DNA of 64,000 nucleotides from Clostridium sp. CM027 (GCF_024730565.1 NZ_CP077725.1:2418001-2482000), one strand, 5' to 3'; shown: positions 27,005 to 36,157, counted from the first letter of the stretch. The notes: generated from the letters alone by a model not told the origin. Translations and numbers: made by a program.

Positions 27005-28897
27005 TTAATTTATTTAGCGACCTCTCACACCACCGTGCATACCGTTCGGTACACGGCGGTTCAATAGAAATTAATGTTTTAATAAATATGTCTCAGATAT
27101 AGAAACTAATCCTATATTTTTAAGGTATTTATTGGTCAATGTTTTGTTTAATATAGGGCTATTGGATGTTCTCCAATAGCCTTTCCTTGTATTTGCATAT
27201 TGCAAAGCTTTATTGTTTGGTATTCCTAATTTAACAAGGTTCCCATATTTTGTTTTAATCTTTTTCCATTGTTTCCAAAAACACATTCTAATTCTTCGCC
27301 TTAACCATTCATCAAGTGTTTTAAGAATACTTTTAATGTCTGCAATAGCAAAATAATTTATCCATCCAACTATCACTTGCTTAAGTTTCATAAACCTATA
27401 TTTCATGCTCATCGCATTACTTCTTGAAGTTAATTCTTTTAGCTTTGCTTTGAATTTGATTATAGGTTTTTGAGGAACTCTCATTCTGTATTCACCTTTT
27501 GCCCGGTAAAATGAAAATCCTAAAAATTTAAGTTTCCAAGGTCTATCTACTGTACTCTTTTCTTTATTCACTCTAAGCTTTAACTTTTCCTCAATAAATC
27601 TCGTAATACTCTTCATTACTCTATTTGCTGATTTCTCACTTTTGACGTATATATTCGCATCATCAGCATATCTACAAAAGTTTAGTCCTCGTTTTGTTAG
27701 TTCTACATCGAGTTCATGTAACATTACGTTACTTAATAATGGGGACAAAGGCCCGCCTTGAGGTGCTCCTTCTTCTGTATTCATAAATACCCCATTTATC
27801 ATCACTCCACTTTGTAGATACTTTCGTATCAGAGAAATTACTCTACTATCTTTAATATCTTCCGATAGTATCCTTATTAATTTATCATGATTTATCGTAT
27901 CAAAGTATTTAGAAAGGTCTATATTCACCGTCCATGTATGTCCAGCATTAATATATCCCCTACATTTTTCAACAGCTTGTTTTCCACTTCTTAAAGGTCT
28001 AAAACCGTAACTATTATCAGAAAATTTCTTTTCATATACTGGTATTAGAGTTTGTGATATCGCTTGTTGAATAACTCTATCTAATACAGTAGGTATTCCA
28101 AGTAGCCTAATTCCACCGTCAGGTTTTGGTATTTCTACCCTTCTTACGGCTAGAGGTCTATATCTACTTTCTAATAATGATTGCCTTAATTCTTGTCCAT
28201 GCTCTTTTAGATAATGTAGAAGTTCATCTACTGTCAAACCATCAATCCCATGACTTCCTTTATTGGCTTTTACTCTTTTATATGCTTTATTCATATTATC
28301 TCTCGATAATATCTGCTCGAGTAAACCATTATCATATTCATTCACATCGTTTCTTCCTTCTTCTGACATAGAGGAAATACTATGCACTTCTACATTACCT
28401 TCGAGTTCCACTCTATTCTCTCGTAGAGAGCCTTCTTTATGAAGTTGTCTGCTTTTATCATATTTTCTCGTATCCTTCAAAATTCCAAAACCTCCTATTG
28501 TTCAGTCCTTCCCACGCTAACGCGTTTTGCATGGTACTATGACGTCTGCTGACTTCTGATAGTTCAGCCATACATCACTGTATGGGTTGTTATTTCTAAA
28601 TTCATATCCACAACTTACCTATCAGATCTCCCCGGGTAAGAACGCAATCTTTCACTCCATCTATCTGCTACATTTACACCACTTGTTTCGAATAGTTTTG
28701 GGCTTCGTTTTGTATTGCAAACTTACCCACAAGCATATGCCTTATATGTAGTTTCTGTTCGTCAGACCGGAGTTTGGCCGCCAACTTCCTTCAGATTCCA
28801 TCTCACGATGGACACCCTTGTCTTAAGCTATGCACTTGGCACTATTAACCCGTGCTAGGGACTTTCACCCATTAGATTGCGCCCATGCCGGGCGCAC
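26985..28897 (-). mobile_element. Group IIC intron, complete (1913 nt)
   Basis: On the minus strand it opens with GTGCGCCCGGCATGGGCGC at 28897. It carries the RT/maturase gene in domain IV (27071-28480), domain V at 27029-27060 (ACCGCCGTG stem with CACGGTGGT) and domain VI at about 26985-27026. In domain VI a bulged A (complement of 26991) lies 7 nt from the end, and the intron ends in AT. The 5' exon is a terminator hairpin followed by TATT, the insertion preference known for class C introns. The 5' RNA domains span 28481-28897. All ends look intact, so it may still be active. Confidence 0.9.
27071..28480 (-). CDS. ltrA: Group IIC intron reverse transcriptase/maturase
   Basis: 469 residues. 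An N-terminal extension of about 55 residues precedes the RT core (LLEQILSRDNMNKAYKRV, IPKPDGGIRLLGIPTVLDRV, YGFRPLRSG, GGPLSPLLSN and the catalytic RYADDANIYV). A maturase X domain follows (VIVGWINYFAIADIKSIL, RRRIRMCFWKQWKK). The sequence closely follows the GsI-IIC type and lacks the En endonuclease domain, as in class C. It starts at a TTG about 10 nt after AGGAGG. It splices the intron and copies it into new sites during replication. Confidence 0.94.
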   Translation of the reverse strand: MKDTRKYDKSRQLHKEGSLRENRVELEGNVEVHSISSMSEEGRNDVNEYDNGLLEQILSRDNMNKAYKRVKANKGSHGIDGLTVDELLHYLKEHGQELRQSLLESRYRPLAVRRVEIPKPDGGIRLLGIPTVLDRVIQQAISQTLIPVYEKKFSDNSYGFRPLRSGKQAVEKCRGYINAGHTWTVNIDLSKYFDTINHDKLIRILSEDIKDSRVISLIRKYLQSGVMINGVFMNTEEGAPQGGPLSPLLSNVMLHELDVELTKRGLNFCRYADDANIYVKSEKSANRVMKSITRFIEEKLKLRVNKEKSTVDRPWKLKFLGFSFYRAKGEYRMRVPQKPIIKFKAKLKELTSRSNAMSMKYRFMKLKQVIVGWINYFAIADIKSILKTLDEWLRRRIRMCFWKQWKKIKTKYGNLVKLGIPNNKALQYANTRKGYWRTSNSPILNKTLTNKYLKNIGLVSISETYLLKH

Positions 28898-28901
28898 AAT
28901 A

Positions 28902-28934
28902 AAAGCAGTATAGAATTATCTTCTATACTGCTTT
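28902..28934 (-). terminator. Terminator hairpin that hosts the group IIC intron
   Basis: A 14-bp perfect stem (AAAGCAGTATAGAA and complement) with a 5-nt loop, followed on the minus strand by TATT and then the intron. It terminates the HNH-like gene. Before insertion it would also have followed the exonuclease stop directly. Confidence 0.85.
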
Positions 28935-28943
28935 ACAATGCTT

Positions 28944-28994
28944 ATTAAATCATCTCCTGCGGAGCTGGATTAATGACTTTCCTTCTAAACTGTC
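28944..28994 (-). mobile_element. IS200/IS605-like palindromic element, copy D (51 bp minimal form)
   Basis: Only the two ends remain. The left end is GACAGTTTAGAAGGAAAG after TTTAAT; the right end is the CTCCGCAGGAG hairpin and GATGATTTAAT. The whole middle is missing. The flank TTTAAT contains the TAA stop of the HNH-like gene. Confidence 0.65.
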
Positions 28995-28995
28995 A

Positions 28996-29709
28996 TTAAA
29001 CTTCTGTTTCTTCAGTTGGTTTATCAAATTCTAACTCAACTTTTTTGTTTTCTAAATTAGCTTTTCTATTATCTAATGTATTAAGATTTATAGGATGAGT
29101 AACCATATCTTCAGTTGTACTCATTATAAATCTATTCAAATAAATTTTTCCTTCAGGAGTGTTTGCTACAGCATAAGGTTCTGTATCTTTCTTAAAGAGA
29201 ACCCATGTATAACTATTATTAACCACTCTGCTTAAATCTTCTTTATCGATTATAGTCCTAGATTTTTCTTTACCATATCTATCTCTTAATATTATAGCAA
29301 CAGTTTCTTCATCTAATTCTTCATAATCGTTAATTGTATTTTGATTATATACTTCTAAGTTGCATTTTCTATTATCTAGAGTGTCTCCATTGATATGTCT
29401 TACAGGTGCTTTTGGATGAACATCTAATATGAATGACTGCAAACTCTGTTTTCTTCTATATTTCTTTTCTTCGATATAATAACTGCCTAGATTCTGCGCT
29501 AAGAAATTATTAAAATCTTTATTCCACTCTGCAAACCAACGACCTTTTTCTAATACCTTTTGTAAATCTTCAGTATCTATTTTACAATCAATAGTTGTTC
29601 CATCTTTTTTAACTATTTTTAAAAATGTAATATTTTCTAGCGTCTGATATTTGTTTGATTTAATTTCTACTTTAGTAGTTTCTTTTTTATTTTCATTTTC
29701 GTTTTTTAT
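28996..29709 (-). CDS. HNH-like protein with internal duplication; non-AUG start
   Basis: The frame is open from a TGA at 29743 to the stop at 28996. The first standard start (TTG, 29442) lies inside the protein: the preceding 89 codons encode the first half of a duplicated unit. Unit 1 has IDTEDL (44-49) and RHINGDTLDNRKCNLE (about 104-119); unit 2 has IDKEDL (154-159) and THPINLNTLDNRKANLE (about 203-219). These resemble HNH_3 domains of homing nucleases. GAGGTG lies 7 nt before an ATA codon (29709) and 4 nt before an ATC, so initiation may be at AUA or AUC, or the start codon is mutated. Unit 2 lacks the GD of unit 1 and may be inactive. Length about 238 residues. Confidence 0.65.
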   Translation of the reverse strand: MKNENENKKETTKVEIKSNKYQTLENITFLKIVKKDGTTIDCKIDTEDLQKVLEKGRWFAEWNKDFNNFLAQNLGSYYIEEKKYRRKQSLQSFILDVHPKAPVRHINGDTLDNRKCNLEVYNQNTINDYEELDEETVAIILRDRYGKEKSRTIIDKEDLSRVVNNSYTWVLFKKDTEPYAVANTPEGKIYLNRFIMSTTEDMVTHPINLNTLDNRKANLENKKVELEFDKPTEETEV

Positions 29710-30003
29710 GATAGGACACCTCTTTCTTCTATTTAGGCATCTTCAAAAAAATAACCAGTCAGCACGCTAGTCTATTTTTTTCATATGCCTTGTAAGGGAT
29801 TTAAAATTATATATAACTTTAATATTTCCCTAATTTTTTAATAACAATTCAATTTTCTCTAGAACACACATGTTTATTTTTCTACATTATTTTAATTATA
29901 TCATATTTATCAGAGTAGTGGCTCTTAATTTTACGATAAACTTAAACTTTTTTTTAAAACTGCCAATATACGTGCAAAAAAATTATAATGGTATTTTTTC
30001 TAG

Positions 30004-31644
30004 CTACCAGTTCCAGGTATAGGAACCTCCCCTTGTAGGAACAGTATAAGATTGACTGTTGCCACCTCCCCAGGTTACGTTTCCATCACCATCTTTCATA
30101 ATTGCTTTAAATTGATAGTCACGGCCTTCACCAAGATATGTGGTTCCTGTATACCTTCCATTGCTATTAGTAAGTGGCAAAGGATATACGCCTGTAGTCC
30201 AGTTAGATAATTCCCATCTACTCCCTGATAAGTATACATTTTGACCACTGCCTGGATTAACGTTGTTCACTGTAAAAGTTACAGGAACTGGCTTCATAAC
30301 TAAAGTATCTGCAAAGGGAGCCATTTCAGAAGTAGCTGTTCCATTGCGGTTAACAACATTTGCAAATCTCAAAAGTGTAAATCCAGAGAAATTATAATTA
30401 AATAGCATTTCAGCAGCATTTTGATACGCTTGATTATTATTAGAAATAGCTAGTGCATTCTCTCCAAAGTGTCTTATACCTTTCGATGTAGCCAAATTGG
30501 CAACATTTATAACGAGACTTTTAGGAGCTGAATAGCTTGGACTAACATATGCGTTTGAATCATCCATCTCAAGACATGTAAATGTTAAATCTACATTTGA
30601 TGTCTTAAACTGGTCGAGTAAAGTACTATACTTATAATAACCTGCACCGTACTCCGCAGCATGTGGCATAGTAGGACTATTCATTAGCCAGTGTATACCT
30701 GCTATTTTTGCTCCTATTCTAACATCAAAAACTGAATCAAAACTGTTATGCGCTATAGCCGTTATATTCGACAAGTGTTTTGCAAGTACACTTTGATACC
30801 AAGTTAAAAAGTCATTACCATAAGTTAACTTATAACCCTTTTCAAAAAAATTATCCCCATCTGTTGGAGGCATAATTTGTGTAAAGCTTGTTAGACTTGC
30901 ATTCCATGCACTATTAACTGCCGAAATAGTGCCGTATTTAGTTTTCATCGTATTTTGAAAATCTGTTTTTGCTGTTGTGCTGTAGCATTGTAGAGATCCA
31001 CGACCTGGATATGACCAACCTAATGATGGATTGTAAGAAGGAAATCTTAATTCACCTGATGGACCACCAGAAAGGTAAACTTTAGCTATAATATCTTTAT
31101 AGCTGCTGAAGTTTTCAGCAAAAGACACATAAAGTTCATTGTACTGTTTATCTGTACCAGACCACCATGGACTAAGAGATTCCTTATCATAATTTCCTTT
31201 TTCATCCTTAAACTGCATATTCTCAGCACTATCTTTATTCCATAACCATGTAGGTAAAGGTATATTTACTGAATTCCCCACAGAACCACCGCATTGGTGA
31301 GTGGACATAATAGGCACCCACTTTAATCCTGCAGCACGAACAGTATCTGCATAAGTCTTGTAGTAACTCCAGTCAAACTGATTGTCACCCGCACTTTCAA
31401 CATCTCCCCACCACACATCTGTGGTAAGGGCATAGACTCCATTGTTCTTAATGGTTATTAATTGATTTTTGAACGCATTCCAATCTGTTACTTTTTCCAA
31501 TGGAGCCATTACAAATGACTTGTAGTCAGATTGTATAGTTGATGCATACGTTTTAAATGAAAAAGATAGCATTAAATTAAGAGCTATCACTAAAGATAAA
31601 GCAAAGCTACCATATCTTTTTAATGTTTTATTAACATACCTCAT
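30004..31644 (-). CDS. Secreted beta-amylase (GH14) with starch-binding domain CBM20
   Basis: 546 residues. A signal peptide (about 1-34, cleavage near TYA) precedes a GH14 barrel with TTDVWWGDVES, IMSTHQCGGSVGN and catalytic glutamates in GPSGELRFPSY and HFGENALA. The C-terminal CBM20 (about 450-546) is visible as VTFTVNNV..GQNVYLSGS..LGNW-like (here ELSNW) and YQFKAIMK, with binding tryptophans. The enzyme releases maltose from starch ends outside the cell. The length equals that of the Bacillus cereus and Thermoanaerobacterium enzymes. Monocistronic. A cre-like site 24-37 bp before the ATG suggests catabolite repression. Confidence 0.95.
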   Translation of the reverse strand: MRYVNKTLKRYGSFALSLVIALNLMLSFSFKTYASTIQSDYKSFVMAPLEKVTDWNAFKNQLITIKNNGVYALTTDVWWGDVESAGDNQFDWSYYKTYADTVRAAGLKWVPIMSTHQCGGSVGNSVNIPLPTWLWNKDSAENMQFKDEKGNYDKESLSPWWSGTDKQYNELYVSFAENFSSYKDIIAKVYLSGGPSGELRFPSYNPSLGWSYPGRGSLQCYSTTAKTDFQNTMKTKYGTISAVNSAWNASLTSFTQIMPPTDGDNFFEKGYKLTYGNDFLTWYQSVLAKHLSNITAIAHNSFDSVFDVRIGAKIAGIHWLMNSPTMPHAAEYGAGYYKYSTLLDQFKTSNVDLTFTCLEMDDSNAYVSPSYSAPKSLVINVANLATSKGIRHFGENALAISNNNQAYQNAAEMLFNYNFSGFTLLRFANVVNRNGTATSEMAPFADTLVMKPVPVTFTVNNVNPGSGQNVYLSGSRWELSNWTTGVYPLPLTNSNGRYTGTTYLGEGRDYQFKAIMKDGDGNVTWGGGNSQSYTVPTRGGSYTWNW

Positions 31645-32042
31645 AAATTCTCCCCCTTCATATTTTTTGATAATGTTAACACTATCTGTTTATTTATATA
31701 ACTCCTTGCAATAGCAAGGGGTTAAGCTAACTTATACTGAAGTCAAAGGGGTCCATCAATACCTATTGCACTCGTTTTCATGATAAAATACAAGCGACAA
31801 TAGATATATATTCCCTATAATTTAATAAACGATATACTTTGAATAATATGTATATCGTTACATTTTCTTACTTAATTCTAATTATATATGAAAATACAAC
31901 AATATTCAATCGAAAATATGTTTTACGGCAACATTCTTATAAAAAATCTATCAAATAGAAATTTTAAACAAACCCTATATTATAAATATTTTCTTTTCCT
32001 TTTGGTTAAACTTCTTAGTAGATACACTAAGGAGGAGATATA
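31645..32042. other. Divergent intergenic region between beta-amylase and DUF1540 genes
   Basis: 398 bp without a gene. It should contain the promoters of both divergent genes, and it holds the cre-like site near the amylase start. The rest is AT-rich with no clear RNA structure. Confidence 0.5.
31668..31681 (-). promoter_or_regulatory. cre-like CcpA site upstream of beta-amylase
   Basis: TGATAATGTTAACA differs from the cre consensus TGWNANCGNTNWCA at one position (T for C). It lies between promoter and start of an extracellular starch enzyme, a classic CcpA target. Inferred from similarity only. Confidence 0.4.
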
Positions 32043-32363
32043 ATGTCAAAAATCAATTGTAGCGTTTCAAATTGCTCCCATAATGACAAAAACACATGTT
32101 ATGCTAACATAATAAATGTTGGTGGAAAAAGTGCTAAAAAAGATTCTGATACTTGTTGTGCTACTTTTTTAGATAGTATTGTCTATAGTTCTCTTACAAA
32201 TATCATTAATTCCAATAGCAATGGATGCGACGTAATTGCTTGTAATGTATGTACTTGCACCTATAACTCTAATCAGCTCTGTAATGCTAAATCTATAGAC
32301 GTTAGTGGCGAAAATGTTAATCTCTATTCAGAAACAGATTGTTTGACTTTTAAAACCACCTAA
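32043..32363 (+). CDS. DUF1540 protein, two cysteine-rich repeats
   Basis: 106 residues with two DUF1540 units. Unit 1 is INCSVSNCSHNDKNTCYANIINV..CCATF (about 4-42); unit 2 is IACNVCTCTYNSNQLCNAKSIDV..CLTF (about 68-103). The conserved four-cysteine pattern suggests metal binding or disulfides. No signal peptide or membrane segment. The family is common in clostridia, often sporulation-linked, but has no known activity. Start behind AAGGAGG; strong terminator after it. Confidence 0.85.
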   Translation: MSKINCSVSNCSHNDKNTCYANIINVGGKSAKKDSDTCCATFLDSIVYSSLTNIINSNSNGCDVIACNVCTCTYNSNQLCNAKSIDVSGENVNLYSETDCLTFKTT

Positions 32364-32385
32364 TTGAGTTTTTTCATAAAAAACA

Positions 32386-32420
32386 AAAGGTACCTTAATA
32401 TTTCTACTAAGGTACCCTTT
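32386..32420. terminator. Bidirectional terminator between DUF1540 and RluF-like genes
   Basis: Stem AAAGGTACCTTA/TAAGGTACC-CTTT between convergent genes, with an A-rich stretch on the left and a CTTTCT tail on the right. Confidence 0.8.
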
Positions 32421-33101
32421 CTAACTATTCCTTAATTCTATTACCTCTTTCTCTGTTAGGTAACGCCACATGCCAATATCTGTCTCATCAATTTTTATAT
32501 TAATAATTCGAACTCGTTCTAATCTTACAACTGTATATCCAAAAGTTTTGCTCATTCTGCGAATTTGCTTATTTAGTCCTTGTGTTAAAATAATACGAAA
32601 AGTATCATCGCTAACTGCGATAACTTTGCAATGTCTTGTTTTAACTCCACAAATTTGAACACCTTCAGACATTGCTTTGAGAAAAGATTCATCAAAATGC
32701 TTATTCACAGTTACTATATACTCTTTCTCATGTTCATTTTCAGATTCTAAAATATTATTTGCCAAATCACCATCATTAGTCATAAGTATTAACCCTTGAG
32801 ATGCCTTATCTAATCTTCCAACTGGAAATATGTATTCTGGATAGTTCATGAAATTAATTATATTGTTTTCTACTGTTTTTTCTGCAGTACATGTAATCCC
32901 GACGGGTTTATTTAGCGCAATATAAATCTTCTCTCTCACTACAATATTCTCATTATCAAGAAGAATGTTATCCTCTTTTTCTACCCACTGCCCGGTGGTG
33001 CAAAGCTTCCCATTTACCATTATCCTTTTTTCATCTATAAGCCTATTAACATCAGTTCTTGAGCAAATACCATAATTGCTAAGCAGTTTATTTATTCTCA
33101 T
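32421..33101 (-). CDS. rluF: 23S rRNA pseudouridine synthase, RluF/RsuA family
   Basis: 226 residues. An N-terminal S4 RNA-binding domain (INKLLSNYGICSRTDVNRLI to VNGKLC) is followed by the synthase domain with LNKPVGITCT, the catalytic GRLDKASQGLILMTNDG (Asp) and QGLNKQIRRMSKTFGY. The last motif and overall form fit RluF (position 2604 of 23S rRNA) better than RluB, but the exact target is not certain. Monocistronic, with GGATAAAG before the ATG. Confidence 0.87.
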   Translation of the reverse strand: MRINKLLSNYGICSRTDVNRLIDEKRIMVNGKLCTTGQWVEKEDNILLDNENIVVREKIYIALNKPVGITCTAEKTVENNIINFMNYPEYIFPVGRLDKASQGLILMTNDGDLANNILESENEHEKEYIVTVNKHFDESFLKAMSEGVQICGVKTRHCKVIAVSDDTFRIILTQGLNKQIRRMSKTFGYTVVRLERVRIINIKIDETDIGMWRYLTEKEVIELRNS

Positions 33102-33167
33102 AATAAATCTTTATCCTTTCACTAGTCATCTAAACTACTTTAATCTCTTTGTATCATTATACCAAAT

Positions 33168-33198
33168 ATAACTCATGAGCAAGTTGCTCATGAGTTAT
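33168..33198 (-). terminator. Terminator of the citrate synthase operon
   Basis: A 13-bp perfect stem ATAACTCATGAGC/GCTCATGAGTTAT with a 5-nt loop, 16 bp past the isocitrate dehydrogenase stop. The T-run is poor. Confidence 0.6.
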
Positions 33199-33213
33199 TT
33201 GTTGTTAATTATT

Positions 33214-34218
33214 TTATTTCCCCATTTTTCCAATGATCGCTTCAGCGAACTCGCGAGTCCCAGTATTTCCACCTAAATCACAAGTTAAATGTTCGCCTTC
33301 TTTTAAAACATCATCCACAGCTTTCTCTATTTTATTTGCCGCTTCTACTTCTCCTATAAATCTTAGCATCATAACACCTGATAGAATACACGCAGTAGGA
33401 TTTGCTAAGTTTAAGCCAGCTATATCTGGAGCAGATCCATGAGCTGGCTCAAAAACCGCACCTTCTTCTCCAATATTTGCACCTGGAACTAGTCCTAGCC
33501 CACCAATTAACCCCGCTGCCATATCTGATAATATATCTCCGTATAGGTTAGGCATTACAAGCACATCATATTTTTCTGGGTTCATTACAAGCTTCATGCT
33601 CATCGCATCTACTATAACATCTCCAAAGCCTATATCTTTGTGCATGGTCGCTATGTTTCTTGCACATCTTAAGAACAATCCATCGGAAAGTTTCATAATG
33701 TTTGCTTTATGAACAGCTATTACTTGTTTTCTATTCTGCTCTTTTGCCAATTTAAAAGCATATTCTACTATTCTATCACTAGCTTTCTTGCTTATTACCT
33801 TTATGCTCTCAGCAATATCCTCTGTAATCATATGTTCTATTCCTGCATATAAATCTTCACTGTTTTCTCTTACTATTATTATATCTACATCTTCAAACCT
33901 TGATGGAACCCCCTCATGTGTTTTTATAGGCCTTATATTAGCATAAAGATTTAATTCCTGTCTTAATGTAACATTAACACTTTTAAACCCCTTACCAATC
34001 GGTGTAGTTACAGGCCCTTTAAGTGCAACTTTATTCTTTTTAATGCTTTCTAAAACGTAGGAAGGCATAGGAGTATTAAATTCCTCTATAACCGCGGCTC
34101 CCATACGCACCGTTTCCCAATTAATTGTGACTCCACTTTTTTCTATTACTTTAACTGCAGCAGAAGTTACTTCCGGCCCAATTCCATCACCAGGTATAAG
34201 TGTAATATTATGTTCCAT
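33214..34218 (-). CDS. Isocitrate dehydrogenase, NAD-type (isopropylmalate dehydrogenase family)
   Basis: 334 residues of the beta-decarboxylating dehydrogenase family: ITLIPGDGIGPEV, the substrate arginines in LRQELNLYANIRP and VRENSEDLYAGIEH, and the metal site MPNLYGDILSDMAAGLIGGLG. The VRENSEDLYAG loop favours isocitrate over isopropylmalate. Its position directly after aconitase (5-bp gap) and Re-citrate synthase supports conversion of isocitrate to 2-oxoglutarate for glutamate. The GAPVFEPAHGSAPDIAG-type region is present (here AVFEPAHGSAPDIAG). Cytoplasmic. Third gene of the operon. Confidence 0.9.
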   Translation of the reverse strand: MEHNITLIPGDGIGPEVTSAAVKVIEKSGVTINWETVRMGAAVIEEFNTPMPSYVLESIKKNKVALKGPVTTPIGKGFKSVNVTLRQELNLYANIRPIKTHEGVPSRFEDVDIIIVRENSEDLYAGIEHMITEDIAESIKVISKKASDRIVEYAFKLAKEQNRKQVIAVHKANIMKLSDGLFLRCARNIATMHKDIGFGDVIVDAMSMKLVMNPEKYDVLVMPNLYGDILSDMAAGLIGGLGLVPGANIGEEGAVFEPAHGSAPDIAGLNLANPTACILSGVMMLRFIGEVEAANKIEKAVDDVLKEGEHLTCDLGGNTGTREFAEAIIGKMGK

Positions 34219-34222
34219 ACTT

Positions 34223-36157
34223 CTAAACCCCTCCCTTTTTCTTGTTTTTTATAAGATTTATTAATCCACCATATATAAGCATCTCTTTTTCTCTCTCCGT
34301 TACTTCAGGTAGAGTTTTATACTCAGATCCTTTTGTTATATTTTTTACAATAACTATGCCTTTTTTAATTTGATCTACGGCACCTTCTATTATTAATTCA
34401 TCCATAATAGCTATATCTTCATAATCTTTAATGTCTTCAAATACCAATGGGATTATAGCATTGTTAATCAAATTAGCCTTATGAATTCTTGCAAAAGATT
34501 TCGCGATAACGGCCTTAATACCTAAGTAAAGAGGTGCCAATGCCGCATGTTCACGACTGGAGCCTTGCCCATAATTTGATCCGGCAACTATGATTCCACC
34601 ACTATTCTCCTTAGCCTTAGCTGGAAATTTCTCATCACACGGAGTTAAACAAAATTCTGATAAATAAGGTATATTAGATCTAAATGGAAGTAATTTTGCA
34701 TTAGATGGCATTATATCATCCGTTGTAATATTATCTTCTAATTTAGTTAAAACTTTTCCTACCACATTTCCCTTTAATTCTTCCGCTTTAGGGAATGGCT
34801 TTATATTCGGTCCTCTTTTCACTTCTATATTTTTACCATCCTCTGCTGGGTTTATTATTAAATTATCATTAATCAAGAATTTTTCTGGCATGGGCACTTT
34901 AATTGCTTCACCGAGCTCTCTTGGATCCGTTATATATCCTGTAAGTGCCGATGCAACAGCCACTTCTGGACTTACAATATAAACATTCGCAGACACCGTT
35001 CCAGATCTACCTTTAAAGTTTCTATTAAAGGTTCTAAGTGATACTGCTCCAGTTGAAGGCGCTTGTCCCATTCCTATACATGGACCACATGCACTCTCTA
35101 AAATTCTTGCACCAGCATCAATCATATCTCCGAGTCCACCATTTTTGGAAAGCATATTTAGAACCTGTTTTGAGCCTGGTGCAATAGCAAGTGACACTTC
35201 ATCAGGTATGGTTTTTCCTAGAAGTATTTTCGACACCTTCATCATATCAACATAAGAAGAATTAGTGCAGCTTCCTATTAACACCTGGTCTACCTTTATG
35301 TCTTTTAAAGATGATGCAGAGACTACCCTATCCGGACTATGAGGACAAGCAACAAGAGGCTCAATTTTACTTAAATCTATTTCAACTATCTCATCATATA
35401 CTGCACCATCATCTGCTTTAAGTTCCACATAATCTTTTTCTCTACCTTGTGCTTTTAAGAATTCATGTGTAATCTCATCACTCGGAAAGATTGAAGTTGT
35501 GGCTCCAAGCTCTGCGCCCATATTAGTAATTGTTGCTCTTTCTGGTACGCTTAGATTTTTCAGCCCGGAGCCAGCATATTCAAATATTCTATTAACTCCG
35601 CCCTTAACCGTTAAGAGTCTTAATAATTCTAATATAATATCTTTAGCTGAAACCCAAGGGTTAAGCTTTCCTAATAAATCCACCTTTACAATTTTAGGCA
35701 TTGTTATATAATATTCTCCACCGCCCATAGCAACCGCAACATCTAATCCTCCTGCACCTATAGCAAGCATCCCTATTCCCCCACTAGTGGGAGTATGACT
35801 ATCCGAGCCAAGTAAAGTTTCACCTGGAACTCCGAATCTTTCTAAATGAACTTGGTGGCAAATACCATTGCCAGGTTTAGAAAAATATATGCCATGTTTT
35901 TTAGCAACAGTTTGTATATATAAATGATCATCTGCATTTTCAGGCCCGGTTTGCAAAATATTATGGTCTATATATGCAACTGATTTTTTGGTTAATACTT
36001 TATCAATTCCCATAGCCTCAAATTGAAGATAAGCCATTGTACCTGTAGAATCTTGTGTTAACGTTTGATCTATTTCAATTGCGATTTCACGTTCGAAAAT
36101 CATTTCACCCTTAACTAAATGAGCCTTAATTATTTTTTGTGCAACAGTAAATGCCAT
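34223..36157 (-). CDS. Aconitate hydratase
   Basis: 644 residues, the shorter bacterial aconitase form. It carries the iron-sulfur cysteines in LIGSCTNSSYVDMM and SACGPCIGMGQAP, the substrate-loop DSHTPTSGGIGMLAIGAGG, and the swivel-domain GSNYGQGSSREHAA serine-arginine pair. It isomerises citrate to isocitrate. Located between Re-citrate synthase and isocitrate dehydrogenase, with 52 and 5 bp gaps. The oxygen-sensitive 4Fe-4S cluster fits an anaerobe. Start behind GGAGGG. Confidence 0.93.
   Translation of the reverse strand: MAFTVAQKIIKAHLVKGEMIFEREIAIEIDQTLTQDSTGTMAYLQFEAMGIDKVLTKKSVAYIDHNILQTGPENADDHLYIQTVAKKHGIYFSKPGNGICHQVHLERFGVPGETLLGSDSHTPTSGGIGMLAIGAGGLDVAVAMGGGEYYITMPKIVKVDLLGKLNPWVSAKDIILELLRLLTVKGGVNRIFEYAGSGLKNLSVPERATITNMGAELGATTSIFPSDEITHEFLKAQGREKDYVELKADDGAVYDEIVEIDLSKIEPLVACPHSPDRVVSASSLKDIKVDQVLIGSCTNSSYVDMMKVSKILLGKTIPDEVSLAIAPGSKQVLNMLSKNGGLGDMIDAGARILESACGPCIGMGQAPSTGAVSLRTFNRNFKGRSGTVSANVYIVSPEVAVASALTGYITDPRELGEAIKVPMPEKFLINDNLIINPAEDGKNIEVKRGPNIKPFPKAEELKGNVVGKVLTKLEDNITTDDIMPSNAKLLPFRSNIPYLSEFCLTPCDEKFPAKAKENSGGIIVAGSNYGQGSSREHAALAPLYLGIKAVIAKSFARIHKANLINNAIIPLVFEDIKDYEDIAIMDELIIEGAVDQIKKGIVIVKNITKGSEYKTLPEVTEREKEMLIYGGLINLIKNKKKGGV

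Noticed and set aside
28898-28936. Hairpin at the intron edge considered as part of the intron RNA
   Set aside because: The intron begins with GTGCG at 28897; the hairpin lies in the 5' exon and is a rho-independent terminator, the known class C target.
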